Position numbers and translations under genes: made by a program
The notes under the pieces: generated by a model
Databases searched by the model: none
What the model saw: the letters and a program-made list of their open reading frames with translations, nothing else
What the model was told of the DNA's origin: nothing
Shown: piece by piece, positions 1 through 7,559 of the stretch
Layout of the letters: each line of letters starts with the position of its first letter
Position numbering within the stretch: position 1 is the stretch's first letter
Assembly: GCF_014637405.1 (NCBI RefSeq)
Contig: NZ_BMEY01000008.1
Span: forward strand, 1 to 64,000
Direction of reading: 5' to 3'
DNA length: 64,000 nt
DNA from: Ornithinibacillus halotolerans
GTDB taxonomy: Bacteria > Bacillota > Bacilli > Bacillales > Amphibacillaceae

Positions 1-54
1 TTTTATCAGATGGTATCCTTTTTGTTTACTAGGAAGAGTTAGAATATTAAAAAT

Positions 55-96
55 AAACGTAGCACTTACCATTCGAAATGGAAGTGCTACGTTTTT
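55..96. terminator. Strong bidirectional hairpin terminator
   Basis: AAACGTAGCACTT pairs with AAGTGCTACGTTT around a CCATT/AATGG inner stem and a tiny loop. An A-run precedes and a T-run follows, so it can act on either strand. It probably ends a gene lying left of the window. Confidence 0.75.
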
Positions 97-154
97 AATT
101 ATTACTGGGGTTTTGTCCCAGCCTCTTAGTTTTGTCTATGCTTTAATATTCTTG

Positions 155-650
155 TGTACCATAAGATTAAACATCTGCTAAAACCCCACCCCTCCAACCC
201 GCATTCCACCGTTTGAGTCATAATAAAGTTTTGCTTCGGAACCCTTATTTTTATCCAATTTTGGATTAAAATCGGTCGTTTTCCGGGCCTTTTTCGGCTG
301 TTTTTTCATGGTTTTTTCGCAGTTGGGATAAAGTTCTGCTAGAACAGAGGGAAGTAAATAAGAGAGAAAAGAGATAAAGAAATAAGATAAAAGTATTGGA
401 TGATTATTGATTTTTTATTGAATTGGTATTGAGTGAGATATTGGACAAACCCAGTAATATCAATGGGTTAGGAACATAACAGTATTGAAAAGATATTGAA
501 AAAGACATGAAAAAACTCGGGCTCCCGATGAGGAAAACCCGAGATATTGTTGAGGTTTATATTAAAAAAGCAAATGTTTATTCTTACAGAATTGGTGGTA
601 AAGTTAGCAAGAGTTTATTATGACAAGAAATTGTTTATTCGAGATCTACA
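155..650 (+). mobile_element. Non-autonomous element, copy A, with Tn7-like multi-box ends (496 bp)
   Basis: The left terminus TGTACCATAAG leads into ATTAAACATCTGCTAA. Two further direct boxes, AATAAAGTTTTGCT (222) and GATAAAGTTCTGCTA (327), follow. The right end carries three inverted boxes with GTTTATT at 576, 613 and 633 and ends GATCTACA. Reversed, this reads TGT, 8 bp, AATAAAC, the spacing I recall for the Tn7 right end. The interior has ATTG motifs at 395, 406, 417, 428, 440, 484 and 495, and a CTCGGG/CCCGAG hairpin (517-543). No coding capacity is evident. Sequence past 650 (TAGTAGAAAGAAG) is shared with other copies, so the outer boundary is not certain. Confidence 0.75.
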
Positions 651-712
651 TAGTAGAAAGAAGAATTTTAGAAATAAGAAATAGATTTACTCCATAAATT
701 ACTTTCTTTAAC

Positions 713-1468
713 CTATGCAATACTTCCACCATGCATCGAGAATATATAGAAATCTCCATGATCGGTTAATGTCCATCCATCGAAGTAGGAACTGGCATGA
801 AATACGTCCAAAAAGATATTGTCAAATTGAATAATCAGAAGGGGACATTGCTCATATAGCCGAATATCTTCAACCTTTTTACCAACCAATAGTTCTTTAA
901 CCGATTTCCATTCACTTTGGTTAGATTGAATATCTGTTTCTCCTAACAATATTCCACCTGTATCCCGAATTCGCCAAGGACATTCAATGATGATTGCACC
1001 TTTTTCCAATTGAATAATGAAATGAACTTCTGAATCAATGGCGGTAACTTTTTGTCCAATCAGTTCCTTAAACGTGATATTACTTATTTTTGTATGCCAG
1101 AGCTTACGTGCATGAGCAACAATCATTTCATTGATTTTTCCTTCCGTATAGCCATTCTGATTATCTCCATACTGAAAATCATCAATGGCATCACTGATTT
1201 CCTGCCAGTTCATCTGTTCCTTGAATAATTCATGTTCGATTGTACAGTCATAAATTTCTTTTACTAGCAACATGGCATTTTCTACTGGTAATAACAATTG
1301 AGAATGAAGGTGTTTTACATGATATTCCACGCATTGTTCTTTCGAAGGTACTTCCCATTGAATACTTTTCATCGCATCGTCAAACATCTTTTCCATTTCA
1401 AATATATTTAATTTCTCATTCTTATCCATACTGGCTAATTTCTTAATTCCAAGTACATCCATATGCAA
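713..1468 (-). CDS. Hypothetical protein, probably 5'-truncated, immunity-like C-terminus
   Basis: I do not recognise this 251-residue protein firmly. The C-terminal half (EWKSVKELLVGKKVEDIRLYEQCPLLIIQF...DHGDFYIF) resembles small beta-rich immunity-type proteins of Bacilli. The frame stays open upstream of the first ATG to 1588, encoding plausible protein (IPIELLELYYKRYIGTVKPF), up to a TAG at 1589-1591. No ATG, GTG or TTG start lies in that extension. The gene may therefore have lost its real start, or may begin at the internal ATG at 1468, which lacks a good ribosome-binding site. It lies 60 bp from copy A of the repeat and heads a minus-strand row of immunity-type genes. Confidence 0.5.
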   Translation of the reverse strand: MHMDVLGIKKLASMDKNEKLNIFEMEKMFDDAMKSIQWEVPSKEQCVEYHVKHLHSQLLLPVENAMLLVKEIYDCTIEHELFKEQMNWQEISDAIDDFQYGDNQNGYTEGKINEMIVAHARKLWHTKISNITFKELIGQKVTAIDSEVHFIIQLEKGAIIIECPWRIRDTGGILLGETDIQSNQSEWKSVKELLVGKKVEDIRLYEQCPLLIIQFDNIFLDVFHASSYFDGWTLTDHGDFYIFSMHGGSIA

Positions 1469-1645
1469 ATTATGATGTGCCCACTCTACGTAATCGAAAG
1501 GCTTTACAGTTCCTATGTATCTTTTATAATATAATTCTAATAGTTCTATCGGAATCCCCTCTATCCCCGTATAATATGTTACAAATGCCTATTCTAAGAC
1601 TTTAAGTTAATCGGATTTTTCGTTTTAAGCTCATAGCATAATTAC

Positions 1646-1966
1646 TCATTTAAACTGATACCCATATTTTTTAAGTTGTCTTTCTAATTGCTCTCGCTTC
1701 ACTTTCCCATTTTCTTGATATTCAGAAGGATAATGTTCAGTCATAAAAACAGGTGCATCAAAACTCAGCCAAATATTCCGATAGATATTATGTGCATCTT
1801 TTACAGTTAAAAATCCTCCATTTTCCAATTCAATATCGTCATCTACGGCAAATTGAAATCGACAACATACACATATTTCAAAAGAGCCGAACTCTAATTT
1901 TTCACAATTACCATATGCTGGTTCGTCCAGTCCTTTATAACCGCAAACGGGACAACTATATTTCAT
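1646..1966 (-). CDS. CPCC-type cysteine-rich small protein
   Basis: This 106-residue protein opens MKYSCPVCGYKGL and has a second cysteine cluster, FEICVCCRFQF. That pairing of CxxC and CxCC is typical of the cysteine-rich CPCC family (named from memory). The four cysteines probably bind zinc. Family members often sit in immunity-gene clusters, but their function is not established. The SD-like AGGAGGTC lies 9 bp before the ATG. The gene is in line with the next minus-strand genes, so co-transcription is likely. Confidence 0.7.
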   Translation of the reverse strand: MKYSCPVCGYKGLDEPAYGNCEKLEFGSFEICVCCRFQFAVDDDIELENGGFLTVKDAHNIYRNIWLSFDAPVFMTEHYPSEYQENGKVKREQLERQLKKYGYQFK

Positions 1967-1996
1967 ATTACAAGACCTCCTGCCTCACCATCAACA

Positions 1997-2440
1997 TCAA
2001 AATATCCACTTACTTTTTATGAAATCATCTATATTAAATCCATAATTCTTTAGTAATTCTCTATCTAATTCGATCAGGAATAACTCTACTGCCTCAATTA
2101 TCCTATCAAAAGTTAGTAACTCCTTAGATTCATACAACTGCCAAATTGAAAATATTGTCCAGTAGTTTTCCTCTATTTTATTAAACGCTAAAATAGGACC
2201 TTCTCTTTCATCGTGTTCAATGGTATAGTAATAAAAGTTCTCTTCCCGCCTCCAGTTCTTTAATGCTATTCCAAACTCAAGCAGGGCTAGTGAAGGTTCT
2301 AAGAAGAAACAATGATCATTCACAAATACTTCTAATCTACCTTGTATATCAACTAATAGCTTACCGCTTCTCTTTTTTATAAGTTTTGGCTCAATAAAGC
2401 TCTTTGTATCTAATTCAAATTGCAGCTTTAGCGTATTCAA
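1997..2440 (-). CDS. Hypothetical protein of an immunity-gene neighbourhood
   Basis: This 147-residue soluble acidic protein has no signal peptide or membrane segment. Its first half is rich in beta strands (GKLLVDIQGRLEVFVNDHCFFLEPSLALLEFG), followed by FYYYTIEHDEREGPILAF and an alpha-helical C-terminus. I do not recognise a named domain with confidence. Its size, composition and position between CPCC and SMI1/KNR4 genes suggest a small antitoxin or immunity protein, which is inference from neighbours only. The start is supported by GGAGAGG 9-10 bp upstream. Confidence 0.55.
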   Translation of the reverse strand: MNTLKLQFELDTKSFIEPKLIKKRSGKLLVDIQGRLEVFVNDHCFFLEPSLALLEFGIALKNWRREENFYYYTIEHDEREGPILAFNKIEENYWTIFSIWQLYESKELLTFDRIIEAVELFLIELDRELLKNYGFNIDDFIKSKWIF

Positions 2441-2476
2441 AATATATACACCTCTCCAGTTAAATAAAAAGAATAA

Positions 2477-2929
2477 TCAATCTTCCAGGTTAGTTAATTC
2501 ATTTAAAAATGATTCGAAGTCTGGAGCTAATTCAGTAATTTCTTCTCCATCATGATCAATGAGGATAATGGGTGGATTTTCATCTGTATTTCTATAATCA
2601 AAAGCAATCCAAGTATGCCCGTCTCCTGAAATAAGAACAACTTTCTTCGGCAATCCCCACTCTTCAATTAAATATTCACTTTCCAGGATACTCTCTTCTC
2701 CGCCTATGCCTCTAATATAATCTATATTAATATGATCATCTGCCCATGATGTTGGGAAATTTGTTGGAAACGAATCATAGCTGATGTACCCACCATTCTG
2801 CTCTTTCAAAAGACTTATGTAACTTTCAGGTAATTTAACTTTTAATTCCTCTTCCGCCTTTTCCACCATCTCCGTAGTTATTGGCTTAAAACTATATTCC
2901 TCGTCCACTTGCCAGATATTCTTATTCAT
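2477..2929 (-). CDS. SMI1/KNR4 family protein
   Basis: This 150-residue protein contains the SMI1/KNR4 fold. The early helix (EMVEKAEEELKVKLPESYISLL) runs into the hallmark NGG turn at about residues 46-48, followed by the strands PKKVVLISGDGHTWIAFDY and IILIDHD. In bacteria this superfamily mainly supplies immunity proteins for polymorphic toxins. No toxin gene is adjacent, so it is an orphan immunity gene or remnant of a larger locus. It is spaced like an operon member with the genes on either side. Confidence 0.85.
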   Translation of the reverse strand: MNKNIWQVDEEYSFKPITTEMVEKAEEELKVKLPESYISLLKEQNGGYISYDSFPTNFPTSWADDHINIDYIRGIGGEESILESEYLIEEWGLPKKVVLISGDGHTWIAFDYRNTDENPPIILIDHDGEEITELAPDFESFLNELTNLED

Positions 2930-2983
2930 CAGGATTCCCTCTTTCTTTTTGGTTTTGGCTTTTTTCGTCTGTAAATAATCCCT

Positions 2984-3466
2984 TTAATAAGGAGACTCAA
3001 ACCTTTCAACGAATAATCCAGATTGTAAAACAGCATCTATTGCTTTCATACATTCTCTATCCGCTCCAATGTACATATAATAATCGTACCCAAAATGAAC
3101 AAAGAATTGCTTCTTATATCCTAATTTACACCAAATGGCATTCCTTAATGTCAATTTTGCTAATTCTCTAACTTCTTGAATATTCACAGCTTTTTCTATC
3201 CAAATCTTTGATAGGAACTCTTTATCATGTTGATTTCTAACCTCGTCAGACCATTGTTCTAAGGCAATCACATAAACCCTATCTAAGCCTATTTCATCCA
3301 TAAATGAACTAATGGCGTTTATATAATTTTGCTCTGTTTTTAGATATTCCTCTATACTAACCTTTGTTCCTACATCCGAAAATTCAGTCCATTCTTCATG
3401 ATTCAGATAATTGCCATCAACATCCCTATTTAAGGGATCATATTTTGTTACTCTCCATGAATACAA
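2984..3466 (-). CDS. Hypothetical protein, immunity-cluster member
   Basis: The 160-residue product begins MYSWRVTKYDPLNRDVDG and ends FVERFESPY. It has a conserved-looking core with QFFVHFGYDYYMYIG. I have the impression of a small family in Bacillus with the same MYSWRVTKYDP opening, but its function is unknown to me. It is soluble, with no catalytic motif seen. GGAGAG lies upstream of the ATG. The neighbouring SMI1 and DUF3885 genes make an immunity role plausible but unproven. Confidence 0.55.
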   Translation of the reverse strand: MYSWRVTKYDPLNRDVDGNYLNHEEWTEFSDVGTKVSIEEYLKTEQNYINAISSFMDEIGLDRVYVIALEQWSDEVRNQHDKEFLSKIWIEKAVNIQEVRELAKLTLRNAIWCKLGYKKQFFVHFGYDYYMYIGADRECMKAIDAVLQSGLFVERFESPY

Positions 3467-3502
3467 TAATCAATCTCTCCTTCATACTGAATATTTCAAA
3501 GA

Positions 3503-4180
3503 TTACTTAAAGCGTTGATCGATTTCTTCACGACAATATTCATCAATCCAATCAGCATACTTTTCATAAATAGGGCGTATCGTTTCCATATCACTTGCGA
3601 TAACTTCACACCCTCTATCATCATAGATATAAAAAATAACATTTCTAGTTGCATTAATAAAAAATACATCTGGCTCGTACAAGTTATATGGATTATGTAT
3701 TCTTGGTTTTGCTGGTGGGAAATCTTGGTTACAAATTGCTTTTATTAGAGTTGAATAACGAACATCTTGTTTGTGGCATTGTACTGAAAATTGGGATGTA
3801 CACTTTTCCTCAAGCTCTTCTTCATCATCAAACATATAGGGTAGAGTTTCTTGTGTTAACCGCAAACGGACATCTTTACTTTTAATATAATGAAGATAGA
3901 CCTTAAACTTCCTTCTACTTCTTTTTTTATAATTTCTATACCGATACATATTCGTTACCAAAAAGATTTGATCATCGGCTGAGAAAAGATCATTAAAAAG
4001 TGTAATGGCTTGATCATAGACTGCATTAAAATAATCAGGATTTAGCTCATCTGTCTTCTCCTTCAATTGATATAATCCTTTAGCTAATTCAAAATGAATA
4101 CCTTTATTCCATTGAGAATAAAGACTTGGCTTTAGAATCAGTCCGGGGAATGTAGTTTTTATATATTCTTTTATTTCCAT
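3503..4180 (-). CDS. DUF3885 domain protein
   Basis: The 225-residue protein matches what I know of DUF3885. An N-terminal helical region (GLYQLKEKTDELNPDYFNAV) precedes the C-terminal signature PDVFFINATRNVIFYIYDDRGCEVIA and a terminal YEKYADWIDEYCREEI. The biochemical role is unknown. Such genes are common in Bacilli, often in several copies near other immunity-like genes. It has no signal peptide. It is the largest member of this immunity-type gene row. Confidence 0.75.
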   Translation of the reverse strand: MEIKEYIKTTFPGLILKPSLYSQWNKGIHFELAKGLYQLKEKTDELNPDYFNAVYDQAITLFNDLFSADDQIFLVTNMYRYRNYKKRSRRKFKVYLHYIKSKDVRLRLTQETLPYMFDDEEELEEKCTSQFSVQCHKQDVRYSTLIKAICNQDFPPAKPRIHNPYNLYEPDVFFINATRNVIFYIYDDRGCEVIASDMETIRPIYEKYADWIDEYCREEIDQRFK

Positions 4181-4225
4181 TCTTTATTGTCTCCGTTCTA
4201 GTATAATCTTAGCTCGATACGTATT

Positions 4226-4672
4226 TTAATCCTCTGGTTTTTCGTTCAAAACCCAATAAATTCGAGCTTCGAAATCCAATTGCAAAACGGGGCGTGGCAA
4301 TTCGTCATGTACAAACACTAACTCTTTCCCCAACCCAAACGTAAAGTTCCCAATTATCGAAGTGTTGGTATCGGTCCAATCAGAATCCGTACAATACTCT
4401 CCTTCTATTAAATTACCGACTAAATGATAACTTCCAATATATAAACGTAATCCATTTTCCATTTCACCAAACTCAGATAAATGGCTTGGCTTAGAAGGAT
4501 TAATTCCTAACGCAGTAAATACCTCTATTATGGATGGATCTATATACTTAACCGCCTCCATATAATTTTTACAGTACAAACACTTGCACAGTTCAATATC
4601 TTTTTCATAGAATTCTTTTGTTTTACCTACATCAACTTCTAATGACCAGTTCAACAGCCTGATTAGTTTCAT
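4226..4672 (-). CDS. Hypothetical protein, overlaps upstream zinc-ribbon gene
   Basis: This 148-residue protein carries a CKCLYCKN cysteine motif near residues 29-35, then EGEYCTDSDWTDTNTSIIGNF and a beta-rich tail. I do not recognise the family. Its start overlaps the stop of the upstream 120-residue zinc-ribbon-like gene by 4 bp (4669-4672). The two are therefore almost certainly translationally coupled and may act together. Confidence 0.6.
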   Translation of the reverse strand: MKLIRLLNWSLEVDVGKTKEFYEKDIELCKCLYCKNYMEAVKYIDPSIIEVFTALGINPSKPSHLSEFGEMENGLRLYIGSYHLVGNLIEGEYCTDSDWTDTNTSIIGNFTFGLGKELVFVHDELPRPVLQLDFEARIYWVLNEKPED

Positions 4673-5031
4673 TCTGTTCCCTCAACGCCATTTTGACTTT
4701 TTGCATAGAATCTCGCACTGGTAGATGGTATGAATTTTATATTGTAGTTTCCACCAATTTCCTGTTTCACTTTTTCTGTTAAAACGAGCCCGATTCGATT
4801 AAATTTATCTTCCAGTTGGGTCCCGTTAGGAAGCGATTTATCTAGTTCCCAATCAATCCATTCCCCATACCTTACTGCCCAAGATGACAATTCCTCTGCT
4901 AATTCATCTGAGATCGGAACGTCTTCTATATCGAGGTTACAACCGCACCTATTACACCAAATCGGATCTGCCCCAACATCTCCTTCTATTTTTAAATCAT
5001 TTGTTTCTCTGCTATTACAACAACAGTTCAT
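4669..5031 (-). CDS. Small zinc-ribbon-like hypothetical protein
   Basis: The 120-residue product begins MNCCCNSRE and contains DPIWCNRCGCNLDIEDVPISDEL. The two cysteine groups form a likely zinc ribbon. A helical region (ELAEELSSWAVRYGEWIDWELD) and TEKVKQEIGGNYNIKF follow. Function is not known. It overlaps the next gene by 4 bp. An internally deleted copy of this gene lies at 5973-6059, and related flanking sequence recurs near 6080, which points to a past tandem duplication. Confidence 0.6.
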   Translation of the reverse strand: MNCCCNSRETNDLKIEGDVGADPIWCNRCGCNLDIEDVPISDELAEELSSWAVRYGEWIDWELDKSLPNGTQLEDKFNRIGLVLTEKVKQEIGGNYNIKFIPSTSARFYAKSQNGVEGTE

Positions 5032-5129
5032 GGATGATGACCCCCATTTTTAATTAAAAGTTGGTACTTCCTTAATCGTCAACAAACGCCATTCTTGTAG
5101 CCGACCTAAAGTAAGTGCCCTTTTATACT

Positions 5130-5966
5130 TCAATAAGAAGTTAACTTCAAACTATAAAAACGTCTTGCCTTCAGATCACCTTCTAGTTCAAATACCCCAG
5201 CATCAATCAATTTCCTTATTCGATACTCAAGAAAAGAATCCCCTACGTATTGTTCCAAATGCCCCAGTACCTCACCAATTACTCTAGCTACACTTATAAA
5301 TTCATTATGTTTACCAAACAGCCTTTTTGCCTTTTTTACAATGAAATCATCATAATAGTCTTCAGTGATACTTTGAATCCTTCCATTCCGCCATATTCTT
5401 AACGTTTCTTGACTTTCACCAAGAGAAAGCCATTCCCTTTCTATCTCCTCTCGATCATGGTCTGTAAATAATGTGAAAAACTGTCCAAAATCCTGTTCAT
5501 AAATAATTTGTAACTTCTCGGGAGGTATTTCACCTGTATGAAGTATCGTGTATTTTACTTTTTTTACCTGAAGAAGCTCTTTATATGCTTCTGTCGTGTT
5601 AATCACCGTGATATCAATGTTCTTCTCCTTTAAAAGGTGTACAATATACCGCATCCCTGTTTGTTCATGAGCGTTATCGGAAACCCAAATGGTCACATGC
5701 TCGCCTTCAGGTATAAGTTTGATTTGATTCATTACCATTTCGAAATGTTCTCTGTAACCATTGTATTCAAAAAACTTATCGCTCATGGATTGTTCCATCC
5801 ACTCATCTCTTGATTTTACGCCAATCTCTTCATTTAACCTCCAGACTGGGCCTATGGAAAATGTATCATTAAAAGAAATTATCCTTTCCTTTTTATCAAG
5901 ACCCATCTCTTTTAAAGCAAATCGCAAACTACCCGAAGCTGATGCACTAGATAGAATATGTATCAT
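5130..5966 (-). CDS. DUF1835/DUF3658 domain protein
   Basis: The 278-residue protein starts MIHILSSASASGSLRFALKE, the usual DUF1835 opening. NDTFSIGPVW and VTIWVSDNAHEQTGMRYIVHLL follow within the N-terminal ~125 residues. The C-terminal part from about residue 165 (DREEIEREWLSL...ARVIGEVLGHL...GDLKARRFYSLKL) fits DUF3658. The pair of domains is widespread in Bacilli with unknown function. Its ribosome-binding site (GAGGAG) lies at the 3' end of the deleted duplicate ORF just upstream. Confidence 0.8.
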   Translation of the reverse strand: MIHILSSASASGSLRFALKEMGLDKKERIISFNDTFSIGPVWRLNEEIGVKSRDEWMEQSMSDKFFEYNGYREHFEMVMNQIKLIPEGEHVTIWVSDNAHEQTGMRYIVHLLKEKNIDITVINTTEAYKELLQVKKVKYTILHTGEIPPEKLQIIYEQDFGQFFTLFTDHDREEIEREWLSLGESQETLRIWRNGRIQSITEDYYDDFIVKKAKRLFGKHNEFISVARVIGEVLGHLEQYVGDSFLEYRIRKLIDAGVFELEGDLKARRFYSLKLTSY

Positions 5967-5972
5967 CCTTTT

Positions 5973-6059
5973 TTACTCCTCTGTTGTATGACTTATTTCT
6001 AGAATCTTGCACTGGTAGTTTAAATCGTTTGTTTCACGGCTATTACAACAACAGTTCAA
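5973..6059 (-). pseudogene. Internally deleted duplicate of the 4669-5031 gene
   Basis: Starting at a TTG with AGGAGG upstream, the first 13 codons (xNCCCNSRETNDL) match the start of the 120-residue zinc-ribbon gene. The reading then jumps to sequence matching the nucleotides of its 3' part (CTACCAGTGC-AGATTCTA) in a different frame and stops after 28 codons. About 300 bp have been lost between the two. The retained start and SD may still allow translation of a short peptide upstream of the DUF1835 gene. Confidence 0.6.
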
Positions 6060-6076
6060 AGATATTGACCTCCTAT

Positions 6077-6432
6077 TTAAATAAAAGTTGGCACTTCCTT
6101 AATCGTCAACAAATGCCCCTCTTGCAGCAATAGTTGCTTAGGATCAACAATCTCATGTAACAATATTTTTGATTTTTCTCGTACCTTCAGTTCAACTTTA
6201 TTCGAATTTAATAAGTTAGCTATTTGCAGGTACAATCTTTATAAGGTTCAGTGTGATTACGAACAAATTGCAATAATGCTCGGAGCTCCCACTCTTTTTC
6301 AACACCGTTAAATATATCTAATTGAACAGGATAATCGAATCCCGGAATAACATCATCCGTCTTTGTTAAATCTAGTGTTCCAGTACCTAATCCCATTATC
6401 TGGTCTGATGCTAAATAATAGTAATATGTCAT
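6077..6432 (-). pseudogene. Frameshifted small gene (MTYYYY... family)
   Basis: The ORF from 6432 (MTYYYYLASDQIMGLGTGT) stops at 6220 after 70 residues. In the adjacent frame the following DNA continues as convincing protein (LYLQIANLLNSNKVELKV, then REKSKILLHEIVDPKQLL, EGHLLTIKEVPTFI) to a TAA at 6077-6079. One shift near 6225 would join them into a protein of about 119 residues. The last ~15 codons (LLTIKEVPTF) recur at 5050-5100 upstream of the zinc-ribbon gene, so a two-gene unit was duplicated. The family is not identified. Confidence 0.55.
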
Positions 6433-6663
6433 TTGATAACCTCATTTATGTTGATGGTTAAATGCACTGGTATATAACAAAATTGCTATCCCTACAGGGA
6501 TTTCAACCAAATTCCAGTATTTCATCACTCTCTCTATTTAATATTAACCAGTAATACGGTATTGTCCATATGAAAGTTTCGGCTTCAAAATGTTTCTCCG
6601 CTACAACATATAGCGGTTGAACATCCTAGTACAATTAAATAATGAAAAATTGTTTCTCCACGT

Positions 6664-6771
6664 CTAATCTTCCGTAAAACCATCGACATCTACTATGTCC
6701 CAATCGAAATTTACCATTTCAACCGCCCTTCTCTCCCATGGGTTCACATTCCATTTTCTCTTATAAAATAA
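6664..6771 (-). pseudogene. Short gene remnant
   Basis: A stretch of about 34 codons (YKRKWNVNPWERRAVEMVNF, then DWDIVDVDGFTED and a stop) reads like the C-terminus of a protein but has no start. The rest of 6433-6860 holds only a possible 27-codon membrane peptide (MKYWNLVEIPVGIAILLYTS, near 6530) and otherwise nothing recognisable. Decayed accessory DNA is the likeliest explanation. Confidence 0.3.
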
Positions 6772-6869
6772 TTACGAATGAAAACAGAATTGATGTTGGA
6801 GGGCCTTTTGATCCTAAAATGTGAGGAAAAACACTGGAAAGGATATGATTCTATACCGTGGGGAAATAA

Positions 6870-7040
6870 ACTGAGAGAGAACTAGATACAGACTGAACGC
6901 TTACCGGACAAAGGATTGGAGGTATACATAATTGAAAAAAGCGACTGGATTTGGATTGAATTTTAATTGAAAAAGGGGATGAATTACGATTAGATCGCCG
7001 TTGATTTTGGCATAAAAAAAACCGAAGGCAAACATATTAG
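6870..7040 (+). repeat. 11-bp-phased ATTGR/ACTGR array, element of the repeat family
   Basis: A/YTGR motifs start at 6870, 6881, 6892, 6903, 6915, 6931, 6944, 6955 and 6966, mostly 11 bp apart. The same phasing occurs inside the full-length repeats. The block ends where the padR reading frame loses family resemblance (about 7040), so it probably entered or recombined into that gene. No clear AATAAAC end boxes are visible here. Confidence 0.55.
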
Positions 7041-7239
7041 ACTTTTTCTTCTCGACATTCACTAGATTATTTTTCTCAAGCCTCATGGTAATCGTATAAA
7101 CAGTGCCCTCAACTACATCTGTGAAGCCAAGTTTTCGTAGCTGTTGTGTAATTTCATAGCCGTAAGTTTCGCCACGGCTTATGATTTCAAGTACACAACC
7201 TTCAAGCACTCCTTTCAGCATTTCCGTAATATTTTCCAA
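6901..7239 (-). pseudogene. PadR-family regulator, 3' part replaced by repeat DNA
   Basis: Residues 1-67 (MENITEMLKGVLEGCVLEII, then SRGETYGYEITQQLRKLGF, VVEGTVYTITMRLEKNNLV) form a normal PadR winged helix. After EKKKS, where PadR proteins normally continue with the wing and a dimerising helix (KGPPRKFYxL), the frame instead reads through repeat-derived DNA to residue 112. The product would lack the dimerisation helix and is probably inactive. A GGGGTGG SD lies 8 bp before the start, and a dyad lies ~83 bp upstream. Confidence 0.7.
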
Positions 7240-7321
7240 AAATCCACCCCCATTTGTTATTTTGTATTATTTTTATCAGCGTTCTGTATAACAGGAATTA
7301 TGCGAGAATGGTATTTAGTTA

Positions 7322-7343
7322 TACTAAGTACCAGTATATAGTA
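7322..7343. promoter_or_regulatory. Candidate PadR operator
   Basis: TACTAAGTAC and GTATATAGTA form an imperfect 22-bp dyad (TACTAxxTAC on both strands) about 83 bp upstream of the truncated padR gene. PadR repressors commonly bind such palindromes in their own promoters. The site may survive after loss of a working repressor. Confidence 0.4.
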
Positions 7344-7559
7344 ACACAGAATAGTTGTTTGTCAAGAAATGTTATTAAACCGCCAAGTTACTTTAAGTAC
7401 ATTCCTTTCACAATATCTAAGATTTCACTTTGATTTTACTCTATATATTAAATAGCCATAACTCGCTTTAGGTTATTTCCTCTTATTTCTTATCATTTTC
7501 TTCTTCTCTACTGTATATATCTGTTTCTTAGTTGGTATCTCCCCAAGTCCCCCTTAAAC

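Noticed and set aside
517-543. CTCGGG...CCCGAG hairpin as an ordinary transcription terminator
   Set aside because: It recurs with the same flanks in copies A, B, F and G, far from gene ends and without a T-run, so it is treated as part of the element.
713-1588. Calling the first gene as starting upstream at ~1588
   Set aside because: The frame is open there and protein-like, but no ATG, GTG or TTG is available, so only the internal ATG could be listed and truncation was noted.
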